A program made the translations under genes and the position numbers. From Hyphomonadaceae bacterium (lineage in GTDB: Bacteria > Pseudomonadota > Alphaproteobacteria > Caulobacterales > Aquidulcibacteraceae): 64,000 nucleotides of DNA. The stretch covers positions 1 to 64,000 of the forward strand of contig JAEUMR010000072.1 in NCBI GenBank assembly GCA_016791385.1. The letters run 5' to 3'. Position 1 is the stretch's first letter, and each line of letters begins with the position of its first letter. The notes beneath the pieces are model-generated. The model did not search any database, was not told the DNA's origin, and worked only from the letters and a program-made list of their open reading frames with translations. Positions 34,375 through 43,450 of the stretch are shown one piece after another.

Positions 34375-35675
34375 GCGACGTCTCCCGCCACGCCTTCCGG
34401 GCGCCGCGCGAACAATTCGCGGAACACGGGGTAGATGTCGCGGCGATGACGCACTTTGCGCATCGCGAACGGCTGGCCCGGCGGCAAGCGCTTGTAGGCG
34501 CGCCACAGATTGGTCGATGGCTCGGCCCCGCCCGGGTGCACGTCATCGTCTTCCATGCCGACTTCGACATAGGCGTAGTATTGGCAGACCGGCAGGATCA
34601 CGTCGGTGAGCTGCGCCAGCACGACGGAATTGTCGCTCGACGTGTTGTCGCCGTCCGACGCCTGCGCGGCGTAAATGTTCCACTCGCTGACCGGGTAACG
34701 GGCGCGCACGATGTCCATCATCTTGAACAACGCGGTGGAAACCACCGTGCCGCCGGTTTCGCGCGAGTAGAAGAAGGTTTGCTCATCCACCTCGGAGGCT
34801 TCGTGCGTGTGGCGGATGAAGACGACGTCGACGTGTTCGTAGCGGCGGGTAAGGAACAGATAGAGCAGCGAATAGAAGCGCTTGGCCAGATCCTTCATGT
34901 GCTCGTTCATCGAGCCGGAGACGTCCATCAGGCAGAACATCACCGCTTTGGCGATCGGCTTTGGATTGGCCTCAAGGCGCCGGTAACGCACGTCGACCGG
35001 ATCGATGTACGGGATGCGCTTGGAGCGCGTCAGCCGCAGCTCCAACTCGGCGCGCAGCTTCTGCAGCTCTTCGAAATGGCCGCCTTCGCGCTCCAGCTTC
35101 TCGATCTCGTCGCGCAGCGCGGCGATCTCTTCCGCCTTCGGCCGCTTCAGCGCAATGCGGCGCGACATCGAGTGGCGCAGCGTGCGCGGCACCGAGATGC
35201 GCGAGGGCGGGCCCGACACCGAATAGCCGGCTTGGCGCCATTGAAACGAAGTCGCCCCGGCCACTTGGCGCTTGGCGAGATCGGGCAGTTCGAGGTCTTC
35301 AAGATAAAGGTCGAGATATTCCTCGTCAGAGAGTGCGAAGCGAAACTCGTCTTCGCCCTCGCCGCTGTCGCTCGCGCGGGAGCCTTGTCCGCCCTGCTGG
35401 TCGGGGCGCGGGATGCCGTCGCCTTCGATATATTTCTTGTTGCCGGGCAGCACGTAATCGCGAACGCCGCCTTGCGATGAGCGGCGCAGCACCGGCTCGT
35501 GCACGCCCCCCGCGGGGATCGAAATCTCGCCACCCTTGCCTGCGTCCTTGATCGAACGCTGGCTTGAGGCTTCGCGCACCGCTTTGCGCACTTGCGCGCG
35601 CGCGCGGCGCAAGAAGCGTTGGCGGTTGGCGAAGCTCTTGCCTCCCGGATTCAGGCGCCGGTCAATGATGTGCAT
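34371..35675 (-). CDS. yeaH: YeaH/DUF444 family VWA-like protein
   Basis: A 434-residue DUF444 protein. N-terminus MHIIDRRLNPGGKSFANRQRF is characteristic. The C-terminal half is von Willebrand A-like, with VMFCLMDVSGSMNEHMKD (MIDAS motif DxSxS) and VDVVFIRHTHEASEVDE. It works with the PrkA kinase in E. coli. It starts 12 bp after prkA and overlaps spoVR by 4 bp, forming one operon. Confidence 0.95.
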   Translation of the reverse strand: MHIIDRRLNPGGKSFANRQRFLRRARAQVRKAVREASSQRSIKDAGKGGEISIPAGGVHEPVLRRSSQGGVRDYVLPGNKKYIEGDGIPRPDQQGGQGSRASDSGEGEDEFRFALSDEEYLDLYLEDLELPDLAKRQVAGATSFQWRQAGYSVSGPPSRISVPRTLRHSMSRRIALKRPKAEEIAALRDEIEKLEREGGHFEELQKLRAELELRLTRSKRIPYIDPVDVRYRRLEANPKPIAKAVMFCLMDVSGSMNEHMKDLAKRFYSLLYLFLTRRYEHVDVVFIRHTHEASEVDEQTFFYSRETGGTVVSTALFKMMDIVRARYPVSEWNIYAAQASDGDNTSSDNSVVLAQLTDVILPVCQYYAYVEVGMEDDDVHPGGAEPSTNLWRAYKRLPPGQPFAMRKVRHRRDIYPVFRELFARRPEGVAGDVA

Positions 35676-35687
35676 GGACGCCCGTTC

Positions 35688-37628
35688 CTACCCCGCTTGC
35701 TTCACCCGCATGTACCATTCGACCAGACGGCGAACCTGACGCTCGGTGTAGCCGCGCTCGGTCATCCGCAGCACGAATTCCTCGTGCTTCTTCTCGGACT
35801 CGGTGTCCTTCTTCGAACCGAAGCTGATCACCGGCAGCAGATCCTCCACTTGGGAGAACATGCGCCGCTCGATCACTTCGCGGATCTTCTCGTAAGAGGT
35901 CCAGGATGGGTTCTTGCCGCCATGGCTCGCGCGTGCGCGCAGCGTGAACTTCACCACCTCGTTGCGGAAATCCTTCGGGTTGGCGATGCCGGCGGGCTTT
36001 TCGATCTTCGACAGTTCCTGGTTCAGCAGTTCGCGATTGAGCAGCTGGCCGGTGTCGGGATCCTTGAAGTCGATGTCTTCGATCCATGCGTCGGCGTAAT
36101 CGACATAGCGGTCGAACAGGTTCTGACCGTAATCGTGATAGCTTTCGAGATACGCCTTCTGAATCTCGTTGCCGATGAACTCGGCGTAGCGCGGCGCCAG
36201 CTCGGCCTTGATGAATTCCAGCAGCTTGCCTTCGGCTTCCTGCGGGAATTGCTCGCGGCGGATCGCTTGTTCGAGCACATACATCAGGTGCACCGGATCG
36301 GCGGCGACCTCCTGGGTGTCGTGATTGAAGGTGGCGGCGAGCACCTTGAACGCAAAGCGCGTCGAGATGCCGTCCATGCCCTCATCGACACCGGCGGCGT
36401 CCTTGTACTCCTGCAGCGTGCGCGCCTTGGGATCGACCTCCTTGAGGCTCTCGCCATTATAGACCCGCATCTTTGCAAACAGGTTGGAGTTCTCGTGCTC
36501 CTTGAGCCGCGAGAGCACCGAGAAACGCGCCAGCATTTCCAAGGTCGCCGGCGCGCACGGCGCCTCGGCCAGCTCGGAGCCGCGGATCAGCTTCTCATAA
36601 ATCTTCTTCTCTTCGTCCACGCGCAGGCAGTACGGCACCTTGATCACGTAGATGCGGTCGATGAAGGCCTCGTTGTTCTTGTTGTTCTTGAAGGTCTGCC
36701 ACTCGGCCTCGTTCGAGTGCGCCATGATGATGCCCTGATACGGGATGGCGCCGATATTCTCCGTGCCGACGTAATTGCCTTCCTGCGTAGCCGTCAGCAA
36801 CGGGTGCAGCATCTTGATCGGCGCTTTGAACATCTCGACGAATTCGAGGATGCCCTGGTTGGCGCGGTTGAGGCCGCCGGAATAGGAATACGCATCCGGA
36901 TCGTTCTGCGCGTGCATTTCCAGCTTGCGGATGTCGACCTTGCCGACCAGCGAAGAGACGTCCTGGTTGTTGTCATCGCCCGGCTCGGTCTTGGCCACCG
37001 CGATCTGACGCAGGCGCGAGGGCATCAGCTTGGCGACGCGGAACTTGGTGATGTCGCCGCCAAATTCATCGAGCCGCTTGACGCACCATGGGCTCATCAG
37101 CCCGCTCAGGCGCCGGGTCGGGATGCCATATTCCTCTTCCAGCCGCGCGCCCCACACCTCGGGATCGAACAGGCCGAGCGGATGCTCGAACACCGGCGAC
37201 ATCTGATCGCCCGCCTTCAGCACGTAGATCGGCTGCTCTTCCATCAGCGCCTTGAGACGCTCGGCCAGCGAAGATTTGCCGCCGCCGACCGGACCGAGCA
37301 GGTAGATGATCTGCTTGCGCTCTTCCAAACCCTGCGCGGCGTGACGGAAGAAAGCGACGATACGCTCGATCGTCTCTTCCATGCCGAAGAACTCGGCGAA
37401 CGCGGGATAGAACCGCACCGTGCGGTTCATGAAGATGCGGCCGAGCCGTGCATCCTTTGAGGTGTCGACCATGCGCGGCTCGCCAATCGCCGCCAGCAGC
37501 CGCTCGTGCGCGCTTGCATACGCCATCGGATCGTCGCGGCAGAGCGACAGAAATTCTTGCAGCGACATTTCCGCTTCGCGCCGCTGTTCGAAGGAGCGCG
37601 CATAGGTGCGAAAGATATCCTCTGACAT
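35688..37628 (-). CDS. prkA: PrkA-type serine protein kinase (YeaG)
   Basis: A 646-residue protein (E. coli YeaG 644). The N-terminal AAA-type module has Walker A LLGPVGGGKSSLAERL at about residues 111-126. The C-terminal PrkA kinase domain includes LDRIYVIKVPYCLRV-like and EVVKFTLRARASHGG segments. In E. coli YeaG and YeaH act in nitrogen-starvation and stress adaptation. It is the first gene of the prkA-yeaH-spoVR operon; RBS region GGAGGCACG precedes the ATG. Confidence 0.96.
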   Translation of the reverse strand: MSEDIFRTYARSFEQRREAEMSLQEFLSLCRDDPMAYASAHERLLAAIGEPRMVDTSKDARLGRIFMNRTVRFYPAFAEFFGMEETIERIVAFFRHAAQGLEERKQIIYLLGPVGGGKSSLAERLKALMEEQPIYVLKAGDQMSPVFEHPLGLFDPEVWGARLEEEYGIPTRRLSGLMSPWCVKRLDEFGGDITKFRVAKLMPSRLRQIAVAKTEPGDDNNQDVSSLVGKVDIRKLEMHAQNDPDAYSYSGGLNRANQGILEFVEMFKAPIKMLHPLLTATQEGNYVGTENIGAIPYQGIIMAHSNEAEWQTFKNNKNNEAFIDRIYVIKVPYCLRVDEEKKIYEKLIRGSELAEAPCAPATLEMLARFSVLSRLKEHENSNLFAKMRVYNGESLKEVDPKARTLQEYKDAAGVDEGMDGISTRFAFKVLAATFNHDTQEVAADPVHLMYVLEQAIRREQFPQEAEGKLLEFIKAELAPRYAEFIGNEIQKAYLESYHDYGQNLFDRYVDYADAWIEDIDFKDPDTGQLLNRELLNQELSKIEKPAGIANPKDFRNEVVKFTLRARASHGGKNPSWTSYEKIREVIERRMFSQVEDLLPVISFGSKKDTESEKKHEEFVLRMTERGYTERQVRRLVEWYMRVKQAG

Positions 37629-37944
37629 CGTGCCTCCGTGCCGTCGCCGCCAACGAGCTCACGAGACGCTCGCTCTGCTGCGACCGTTACCATTCAGACA
37701 TGCGAATAGGGCGCCGGTAAGGTCAGTGTCGTCGCGAGCGCCCTGTCCGCCCGCGCAAACAGCACAATGACATGATTTGCGGCGCTGCGGACTCTTTGGA
37801 ACAGCGAAACGTCTGGGGAAAGGCGTCCGGCGCCGCCGGACCGGGCGCCGTCCCGCTTCAGCGCCTGTTAATGCGCCAAAAGCGTCTATTTTACGCGCCC
37901 TTAAGCACGATGGCTCATTCCAGGAGGCTGGGAAGAGGCCCGTG
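37629..37944. other. divergent intergenic region, prkA and coiled-coil gene
   Basis: A 316-bp gap that must hold both promoters. I see no tRNA or conserved operator. The in-frame extension of the downstream gene to 37777 translates to Arg-rich low-complexity sequence and is unlikely to be coding. A GC-rich partial inverted repeat (CGGCGCC, GGGCGCCG) occurs near 37830-37850. Confidence 0.4.
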
Positions 37945-40296
37945 ATGCAAGAGAAGTCCTGGGTGCTGCGCGGCGTGGACGCCGAAACGCGTCAGCGGAT
38001 CGAGGCGGAAGCCCAGAGCCGGGGCGTGCCCGTGGCTGACTATCTGACCGATGTGCTGCTGCAGCGTGCTCTCGTTGAGCACTTCGCCGCCGCGGCCGCC
38101 GAGCCCGCTCCCGCGATCGAGACGCAGCCGCGCGCCGCAGCGCAGCCAACGGAAAATTTCGCGTTCCGGCATCGGGTTGAGGCGCTGGAGCGGCGGGTTT
38201 CGCTGGCCGTCGGGGGCCTCGACAGCGCCGTGCATGCGCTGGACAGCTCGGTCTTCGGCCTCGCCGCGCGCCTGGATGAAACCGAAGCGTTGGCCTCCGA
38301 AACGGCCGACGGCGTCAGCCACGCCTTCGAAACGCTGGGCGGCGAACTGGCGGCGCTGCGCAAGCGCGCCGGCGATACCGACGAGGGCCTGGGCGCGCTT
38401 TATGAAGCGCACGAGACCGCCAAGGCCGAAACCGCCGGTAAGCTCAGCGAAGTTGAACAGAAGCTTGACGTGGTCGACGCCGTCGCCCGCAGCGCCGACC
38501 GCGCCACCGCCCAGTTGGCGGACGCCTATGAGCGGTTGAAGCACGCGGTCGCAGACGATTTCAGCGCCTTCGCCATCGAGACCGCCGGCCGCCTCAACCA
38601 GCAACTTGAAGATGTGCGCGCCGCCGCCGACACCGCGGCCGAGCAAGCCGATGCCGCCGTCGCCCATCTGGTGCAGGAATTGCGCGCCGTCCGCGCCGCG
38701 CTGGAAGACCGGCTCGATGAGAGCGCCGCCGACACGCGGGCGCGCATGCAGGAAGCGTTCGAGGAAGCCGACGAGCGCTTCGACGCGCTGGCGGCGCGCC
38801 TGAAGGACAATGAGCGTCTGGTCGTCCGCACCGGCGAGCAATTGCGCGCCGAAATGGCGGACGTCGAGGACAGCGCCCAAACCGCGCTTGAAGAGACCGC
38901 CGAAACGCTGCGCCAAGCGGGCGCCGCGCTCGCCGCCGAGTTCGCCCGCGCCACGCAGGACAACCACGCCGCGCTGGAAAGCGTGCATGCCGATCTCAGC
39001 CGCGAAATGGAGGATCTGCGCGAGCGCCACAACGGCGCCGTCGCGCGCCTCAAGGCGGTCGACGGCACGGCGATGACGGCGCTGCAGGAAACCGCATCGC
39101 TCCGTCTCGCCATGGAAACGCGGCTGTCGCAAAGCGAAAATGGGCTCAAGAGCCAGCTCGATCAGGCGCAGACCGCCTGGCGCGACCACCTCGCGGCGCT
39201 CACCGCACGCATCGCCAACCACGAACGCGACAGCAGCGACGCCGAACACGCGCTCCGCGCTGAAGGCGAGCGTATCGAAGCCTGCACGCTGGCGGCGCTC
39301 GAAAAGCTGGCCCGCGACCGCGCCGAGGGCGACGCTGCGCTTGAGGCCAAAATCGAAGCCAACAGCACGGATGCGCGCGAGCTGCAGAGCGGGGTGATGG
39401 CGCGCCTGAAGCTGGTGGAGTCTGCGCTGGGGGCGCAAGACATCAGCGGCGCCGTCAGCACAGCACTTGGGCCGGTGAACGCCAAGCTGGCGCAGCTGGA
39501 AGACAACGCCGCGACCCAGCGCGAAGAAAACGAGCGCCTGCTGCAGCAGCTCGAAATGTCGATGCTGACGCGCGAGAGCGACCTTGCCGACCGTATCACG
39601 CAAGTCGAACGCGACCTCGCGCTACGCCCGGTTGACCGCGACTTCGACCAGCGCCTGGGCAAACTGGAAGCCGCCGCCGGGAATGTGCAGACGGAAGAAG
39701 GTCTGACGGAATTGCGGGCGCAGGTGGCGACGCTGTCGGTTCAAGTTGAATCGCAACGTCTCGACGCTGGCCTGATGCAGCAAGTTGAAGAGTTCGGCAG
39801 CCGGCTGGCGGCGACTCAGAGTCAGGCTACGGACGCCTCCGACCAAGTTCAGGGCCTCGCGCGCATGCTCGGCCGCCTCGCGGCGCAGCAAGCCGAAGCG
39901 GTGACGCTGACCGGAGAACGGATCCAGCGGCTGGAAGCCCGCGCCGGCGAACTCGGCGAGGCCGCCCCGTCCAACGCGCTTGACGCGTTGCAGCAGCGCA
40001 TGGCGGAAATGGAAACGCGCCAGACTCAGGGCCTCGACCGCCTGCGCGCGGAAATCTCTCGCTTCATCACCGACAACGAAGCGCGCTTCGAGGCCATCGA
40101 GAACGGCCTTTCGGCCCAGCAGGCCGTCGGCGAGCACGCCAACGCCTTCGAAGAGATGCGCCGCCGCATCGAGGAGCGCGTGCTTGGGGTCGAGCAGCGC
40201 AGCATTCGCGCGCTTGAGCAGGTCGCCGACACCATGGCGGTGCTCGAGCAACGCTTCAGCCAGTCTGAAGAAGAACGCGCCGCCCGCAGCGCCTGA
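37945..40296 (+). CDS. long coiled-coil protein with RHH/PodJ-like N-terminus
   Basis: A 783-residue, Ala/Glu-rich protein. The first 35 residues (SWVLRGVDAETRQRIEAEAQ, then GVPVADYLTDVLLQ) match the pattern of the short ribbon-helix-helix-like N-terminus found in alphaproteobacterial polarity proteins such as PodJ. Nearly all the rest is predicted coiled coil with heptads such as LAARLDETEALASE and VTLTGERIQRLEARAG. No transmembrane or peptidoglycan-binding domain is seen, unlike full PodJ. It is probably a cytoplasmic scaffold; exact role unknown. Start ATG 37945 (GTG 37942 also possible) follows GGAAGAG. Confidence 0.8.
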   Translation: MQEKSWVLRGVDAETRQRIEAEAQSRGVPVADYLTDVLLQRALVEHFAAAAAEPAPAIETQPRAAAQPTENFAFRHRVEALERRVSLAVGGLDSAVHALDSSVFGLAARLDETEALASETADGVSHAFETLGGELAALRKRAGDTDEGLGALYEAHETAKAETAGKLSEVEQKLDVVDAVARSADRATAQLADAYERLKHAVADDFSAFAIETAGRLNQQLEDVRAAADTAAEQADAAVAHLVQELRAVRAALEDRLDESAADTRARMQEAFEEADERFDALAARLKDNERLVVRTGEQLRAEMADVEDSAQTALEETAETLRQAGAALAAEFARATQDNHAALESVHADLSREMEDLRERHNGAVARLKAVDGTAMTALQETASLRLAMETRLSQSENGLKSQLDQAQTAWRDHLAALTARIANHERDSSDAEHALRAEGERIEACTLAALEKLARDRAEGDAALEAKIEANSTDARELQSGVMARLKLVESALGAQDISGAVSTALGPVNAKLAQLEDNAATQREENERLLQQLEMSMLTRESDLADRITQVERDLALRPVDRDFDQRLGKLEAAAGNVQTEEGLTELRAQVATLSVQVESQRLDAGLMQQVEEFGSRLAATQSQATDASDQVQGLARMLGRLAAQQAEAVTLTGERIQRLEARAGELGEAAPSNALDALQQRMAEMETRQTQGLDRLRAEISRFITDNEARFEAIENGLSAQQAVGEHANAFEEMRRRIEERVLGVEQRSIRALEQVADTMAVLEQRFSQSEEERAARSA

Positions 40297-40327
40297 AGGC
40301 GCGCTCCAAGCCAAGCAGAGGGTTGCA

Positions 40328-40356
40328 CCCAAAGATGCACTATCTTGGGTTGTATT
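40328..40356 (+). terminator. hairpin after the coiled-coil gene
   Basis: CCCAAAGAT (40328-40336) pairs with ATCTTGGG (40342-40349) with one bulge and a 5-base loop, followed by T-rich TTGTATT. Probable weak intrinsic terminator. The A/T-rich stretch behind it has TATATT at 40368-40373, a possible -10 for the nuclease gene. Confidence 0.5.
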
Positions 40357-40413
40357 CAACGCACGCATATATTCTAAGTTGCACTCTGAGGTGGCGACAT
40401 ACAACCTTGAGTT

Positions 40414-40839
40414 ATGCCTCGCCACCCTCTCCTCGCCCTTGCCTTCCTGGCGGGTTGTTCCGCCGGCGCCCAGGTTCAAGCCGCCGAGCCAAGTCCCGCC
40501 TGGCGGGTCATCGATGGCGACACGATCGAGGATGAGGCGACCGGCGAGCGCATCCGTCTCGTCAATATCGACACCCCGGAGACGGGCCCGCGCGCCCGCT
40601 GCGCGGCCGAACGCCAGCTCGGCGACCGCGCCACCCAGCGCGCGCGCGTGCTGATCGCGGCAGCCAGCCGGGTCGAGATCGCGCGCACTGGCCGCAGCGA
40701 CCGTTATCAGCGCACGATCGCCTTCATCCGCGTCGATGGCCGCGACTTTGGCGAGCAGATGATCGCCGAGGGCCTCGCCCGCCCCTGGCGTGGACGGCGA
40801 GAACCGTGGTGCAGCGCCGATGGCGCACTCATTCCCTAG
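40414..40839 (+). CDS. thermonuclease-family (SNase) lipoprotein
   Basis: A 141-residue secreted nuclease-like protein. A short lipoprotein-type signal (MPRHPLLALAFLAGC, Cys15) precedes the OB-fold: WRVIDGDTIEDEATGERIRLVNIDTPE with Arg48, Asp53 and Glu56 positions resembling the staphylococcal nuclease active site. RTGRSDRYQRTIAFI then supplies the second arginine region. The last third is short compared with S. aureus nuclease. It probably degrades DNA or RNA outside the cytoplasm. Confidence 0.88.
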   Translation: MPRHPLLALAFLAGCSAGAQVQAAEPSPAWRVIDGDTIEDEATGERIRLVNIDTPETGPRARCAAERQLGDRATQRARVLIAAASRVEIARTGRSDRYQRTIAFIRVDGRDFGEQMIAEGLARPWRGRREPWCSADGALIP

Positions 40840-40963
40840 CGGCGTGCGCGCCGCCGCCGGCCCTCAGCGACATTTGCGGCGGCGCAGGGCAAAGCAGCCT
40901 TGTGCCGGCCCGCCCCCCGCCATATCGAAGCGCTTCTTCCCCACGCTATCCGCGAGCACACCG

Positions 40964-41815
40964 ATGTCCGTGATGGACGAACTGGCCAGAATCCTGGCGC
41001 TCGAACCGATCGAAGTGAATCTGTTTCGCGGCGTCAGCCCGCCGGAAGAGCGCTTCCGCATCTTCGGCGGCCAGGTGGTGGCGCAGGCGCTGACAGCCGC
41101 CTATCGCACTGTCGACGATCGCATCTGCCATTCGCTGCAGAGCTATTTTATTCGCCCGGGCGACCCGGCCCAGCCGGTGCTCTACCAAGTCGAGCGCTCG
41201 CGCGATGGCAAGAGCTTCGCCACCCGCCGCGTGATCGCGATCCAGAAGGGCGAGCAGATCTTCAACATGGCCTGCTCGTTCCAAGTTCCGGAGGATGGCT
41301 TCGATCACCAGAGCCCGATGCCGGAAGCGCCGGCGCCGCTCAGCTTGAAGGACGACAACGAGCGCTGGGCCGAAGTCTGGAAAGACGACCCGGACAATCT
41401 CAAGCGCTGGGTGCGGGACAGGCCGATCGAGATGCGCGCGATCAATCCGATCAACATTCGCGCGCCCGAGAAGGCCGAACCGCAGCACATGCTTTGGTTC
41501 CGCGCCGCTGGCGATCTTGGCGAGGACATCGCGCTCAATCAGGCGCTGCTCGCGTACGCCTCGGACTATTCATTGCTGGGGACGGCTTTGCGTCCACACG
41601 GGGTCTCGTTCATCTCCGGCGTGCAGAGCGCGAGCCTCGACCACATCCTCTGGTTCCATCGGCCCACCAATTTCTCGCGCTGGCACCTTTATGTGCAGGA
41701 CAGCCCGAGCGCGTCGGGCGCGCGCGGTTTCAACCGCGGCGCGATCTATCGCGAAGACGGCGTGCTGGTGGCGTCAGCGGCGCAGGAAGGTCTGATGCGC
41801 TGGCGCGGCGAGTGA
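40964..41815 (+). CDS. tesB: acyl-CoA thioesterase II (TesB)
   Basis: Hydrolyses acyl-CoA to free acid and CoA. The 283-residue product (E. coli 286) is a double hot-dog protein: RFRIFGGQVVAQALTAAYRT and HSLQSYFIRPGDPAQPVLY in the first half, and FISGVQSASLDHILWFHRP with the catalytic Asp in the second. ATG 40964 is used; ATG 40973 is also possible. It stands alone. Confidence 0.94.
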   Translation: MSVMDELARILALEPIEVNLFRGVSPPEERFRIFGGQVVAQALTAAYRTVDDRICHSLQSYFIRPGDPAQPVLYQVERSRDGKSFATRRVIAIQKGEQIFNMACSFQVPEDGFDHQSPMPEAPAPLSLKDDNERWAEVWKDDPDNLKRWVRDRPIEMRAINPINIRAPEKAEPQHMLWFRAAGDLGEDIALNQALLAYASDYSLLGTALRPHGVSFISGVQSASLDHILWFHRPTNFSRWHLYVQDSPSASGARGFNRGAIYREDGVLVASAAQEGLMRWRGE

Positions 41816-41880
41816 TCACGCGCTCGCCAAATACAGCATCATGAACGCCCCATTAGCCAAGTTGAGCTACGAGAGCGGCT

Positions 41881-42234
41881 ATGGCCGCCAAATGGGTAGA
41901 TAACGGCGAGTATTTCGGCCCCGACCGGCGTCGGCGGCCTTCACGCCGCCTGCTCGACCGCCGCCGCCAAGATCTTGCCGGCGCGCCGCCTCCGCTCGGC
42001 GCCCTGCTGCGCCGCTTGCGCGTGCGCATCACCGGTCAAAGCGCCGAAGATCACAAGCACGCGCTCGACATGTTCAGCGCCGCGATGGGGCAAGCAAACC
42101 GGCTCGGATGGCGCAAGTGCGCCGAAGCGCTGCAAGCTGCGGATCGGGCGTTTCGCAACGGAGGCCGCAACGCTGCGGCGATCGCCGACGCAAAAGTCTG
42201 CGAGGCGATGGACCACGCCAATAACGGGCAGTGA
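41881..42234 (+). CDS. hypothetical protein
   Basis: A 117-residue basic protein that I do not recognise. N-terminus WVDNGEYFGPDRRRRPSRRLLDRRR is strongly Arg-rich, and a helical C-terminal part follows (AEDHKHALDMFSAAMGQANRLGW). No signal peptide or known motif. Coding is supported by position and composition, not by homology. Confidence 0.5.
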   Translation: MAAKWVDNGEYFGPDRRRRPSRRLLDRRRQDLAGAPPPLGALLRRLRVRITGQSAEDHKHALDMFSAAMGQANRLGWRKCAEALQAADRAFRNGGRNAAAIADAKVCEAMDHANNGQ

Positions 42235-42262
42235 AATTCTGGGCGGCCGCCGGGCGCGGCCG

Positions 42263-43450
42263 TCACACGCGCCAGCGCAGCACCAACGCGGAAGGTTGCA
42301 GGAATTCGTAGCCGCGGGGAGGCTCAGTCTGCTCCAGGTCGACTTCGCACTCCGGTAGACGATCGAACAGGCGCGAGAGCGCGATCCGCACCTCGGCGCG
42401 CGCAAGGTTCGATCCCAGGCACGTATGCGGGCCGGTCGCGAAGGCGAGATGGCGGGCGATGTTATCGCGATCGATGTCAAAGCTGTCGGCGCCGGCGAAC
42501 ACGTCCGCGTCGCGATTGGCGCTGCCGAGCATGCAATTGATCAAGCTCCCCTGCTTGATCGCCACGCCGCGCACTTCGACATCGCGCGTGGCAACGCGCG
42601 TCGCCGCCTGCACCGGCGACAGCCAGCGCGCGCACTCTTCGATCGCACGCGGCAGCGCCTCGCGATCGCCGCGCACACGCGCCATCACATCGGGATGAAG
42701 AGCGAGCGCATAGAGCGTGTTGAGGGTGATCGCCTCCACGGTCGAGATGCCGCCGAAGAAAATGATCAAGGCGTTCTGGAGGATTTCTTCCTCGCTGAGC
42801 CGCGATTCCGGCGGTGTTTCGAGCAAGGCCGCAAACAGGCTCGCAGGCGGAAGCGCGCCGGGCGCCTGCAGGCGCGCGCGCATATGCGCTTTGAACTCCT
42901 CGACATAGTCCTTGGCGCGGGCCCTCACCGCGGGATCCCAAGTGTAATTGGCCAAGCCCGCCTCGAACGCGTCGTACCAGCGCCGCAGCAGCGCTTCGTC
43001 CTCCGGCGGCAGACCGAATACGGAGAGCATGACTTGCACCGGCAACCGGCATGCGAACGCATGGCGCAGTTCAACCGAACCGGCGCCTTCGAAGCTGTCG
43101 ATCAGACGATCGACCATCGCGGCGATGCCGCTCTCCAGCCGTTCACGCACGCTCTTGGGCGCAAACGGCCCGCGCAACGCCAGCCGCATGCGCACCTGCT
43201 CGGGACCGTCCGTGGTCATCATGTGCCGGCCGAAGGTGTCGTAGACCAGCATATCGTCGGCGCCGACGGCGAATGCCTCGTGGTCCTTCAATATGGCGGC
43301 GACGTCTTCGTGACGGGTGACGTAATACATGCCCAAGCGCTCGACCCAGGACACCGGTTCGTGCGCGCGCAATCGCGCCCACGCCGCATAGGGATCTGCG
43401 CTAAGCGCGGTTGGATCGATGGCGGCGCCGATGGGCCATGCCTCAGACAC
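42263..43450 (-). CDS. cytochrome P450 of the peptide-catabolic cluster
   Basis: A 395-residue P450 starting at GTG 43450, six bases after GGAG. The GTG overlaps the stop of the upstream M81 peptidase gene by 8 bp, so the two are coupled. The haem loop FATGPHTCLGSNLARAE places the thiolate at Cys344, and ExxR lies in EECARW. The I-helix reads FFGGISTVEA (residues 231-240), with Ser236 where Asp or Glu normally sits. That acid assists oxygen activation, so chemistry may be altered. Substrate is inferred to be part of the cluster's peptide or acyl compound. Confidence 0.93.
   Translation of the reverse strand: MSEAWPIGAAIDPTALSADPYAAWARLRAHEPVSWVERLGMYYVTRHEDVAAILKDHEAFAVGADDMLVYDTFGRHMMTTDGPEQVRMRLALRGPFAPKSVRERLESGIAAMVDRLIDSFEGAGSVELRHAFACRLPVQVMLSVFGLPPEDEALLRRWYDAFEAGLANYTWDPAVRARAKDYVEEFKAHMRARLQAPGALPPASLFAALLETPPESRLSEEEILQNALIIFFGGISTVEAITLNTLYALALHPDVMARVRGDREALPRAIEECARWLSPVQAATRVATRDVEVRGVAIKQGSLINCMLGSANRDADVFAGADSFDIDRDNIARHLAFATGPHTCLGSNLARAEVRIALSRLFDRLPECEVDLEQTEPPRGYEFLQPSALVLRWRV

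Noticed and set aside
35592-37460. 622-codon plus frame over prkA
   Set aside because: Mirror of the PrkA reading frame; no recognisable domain.
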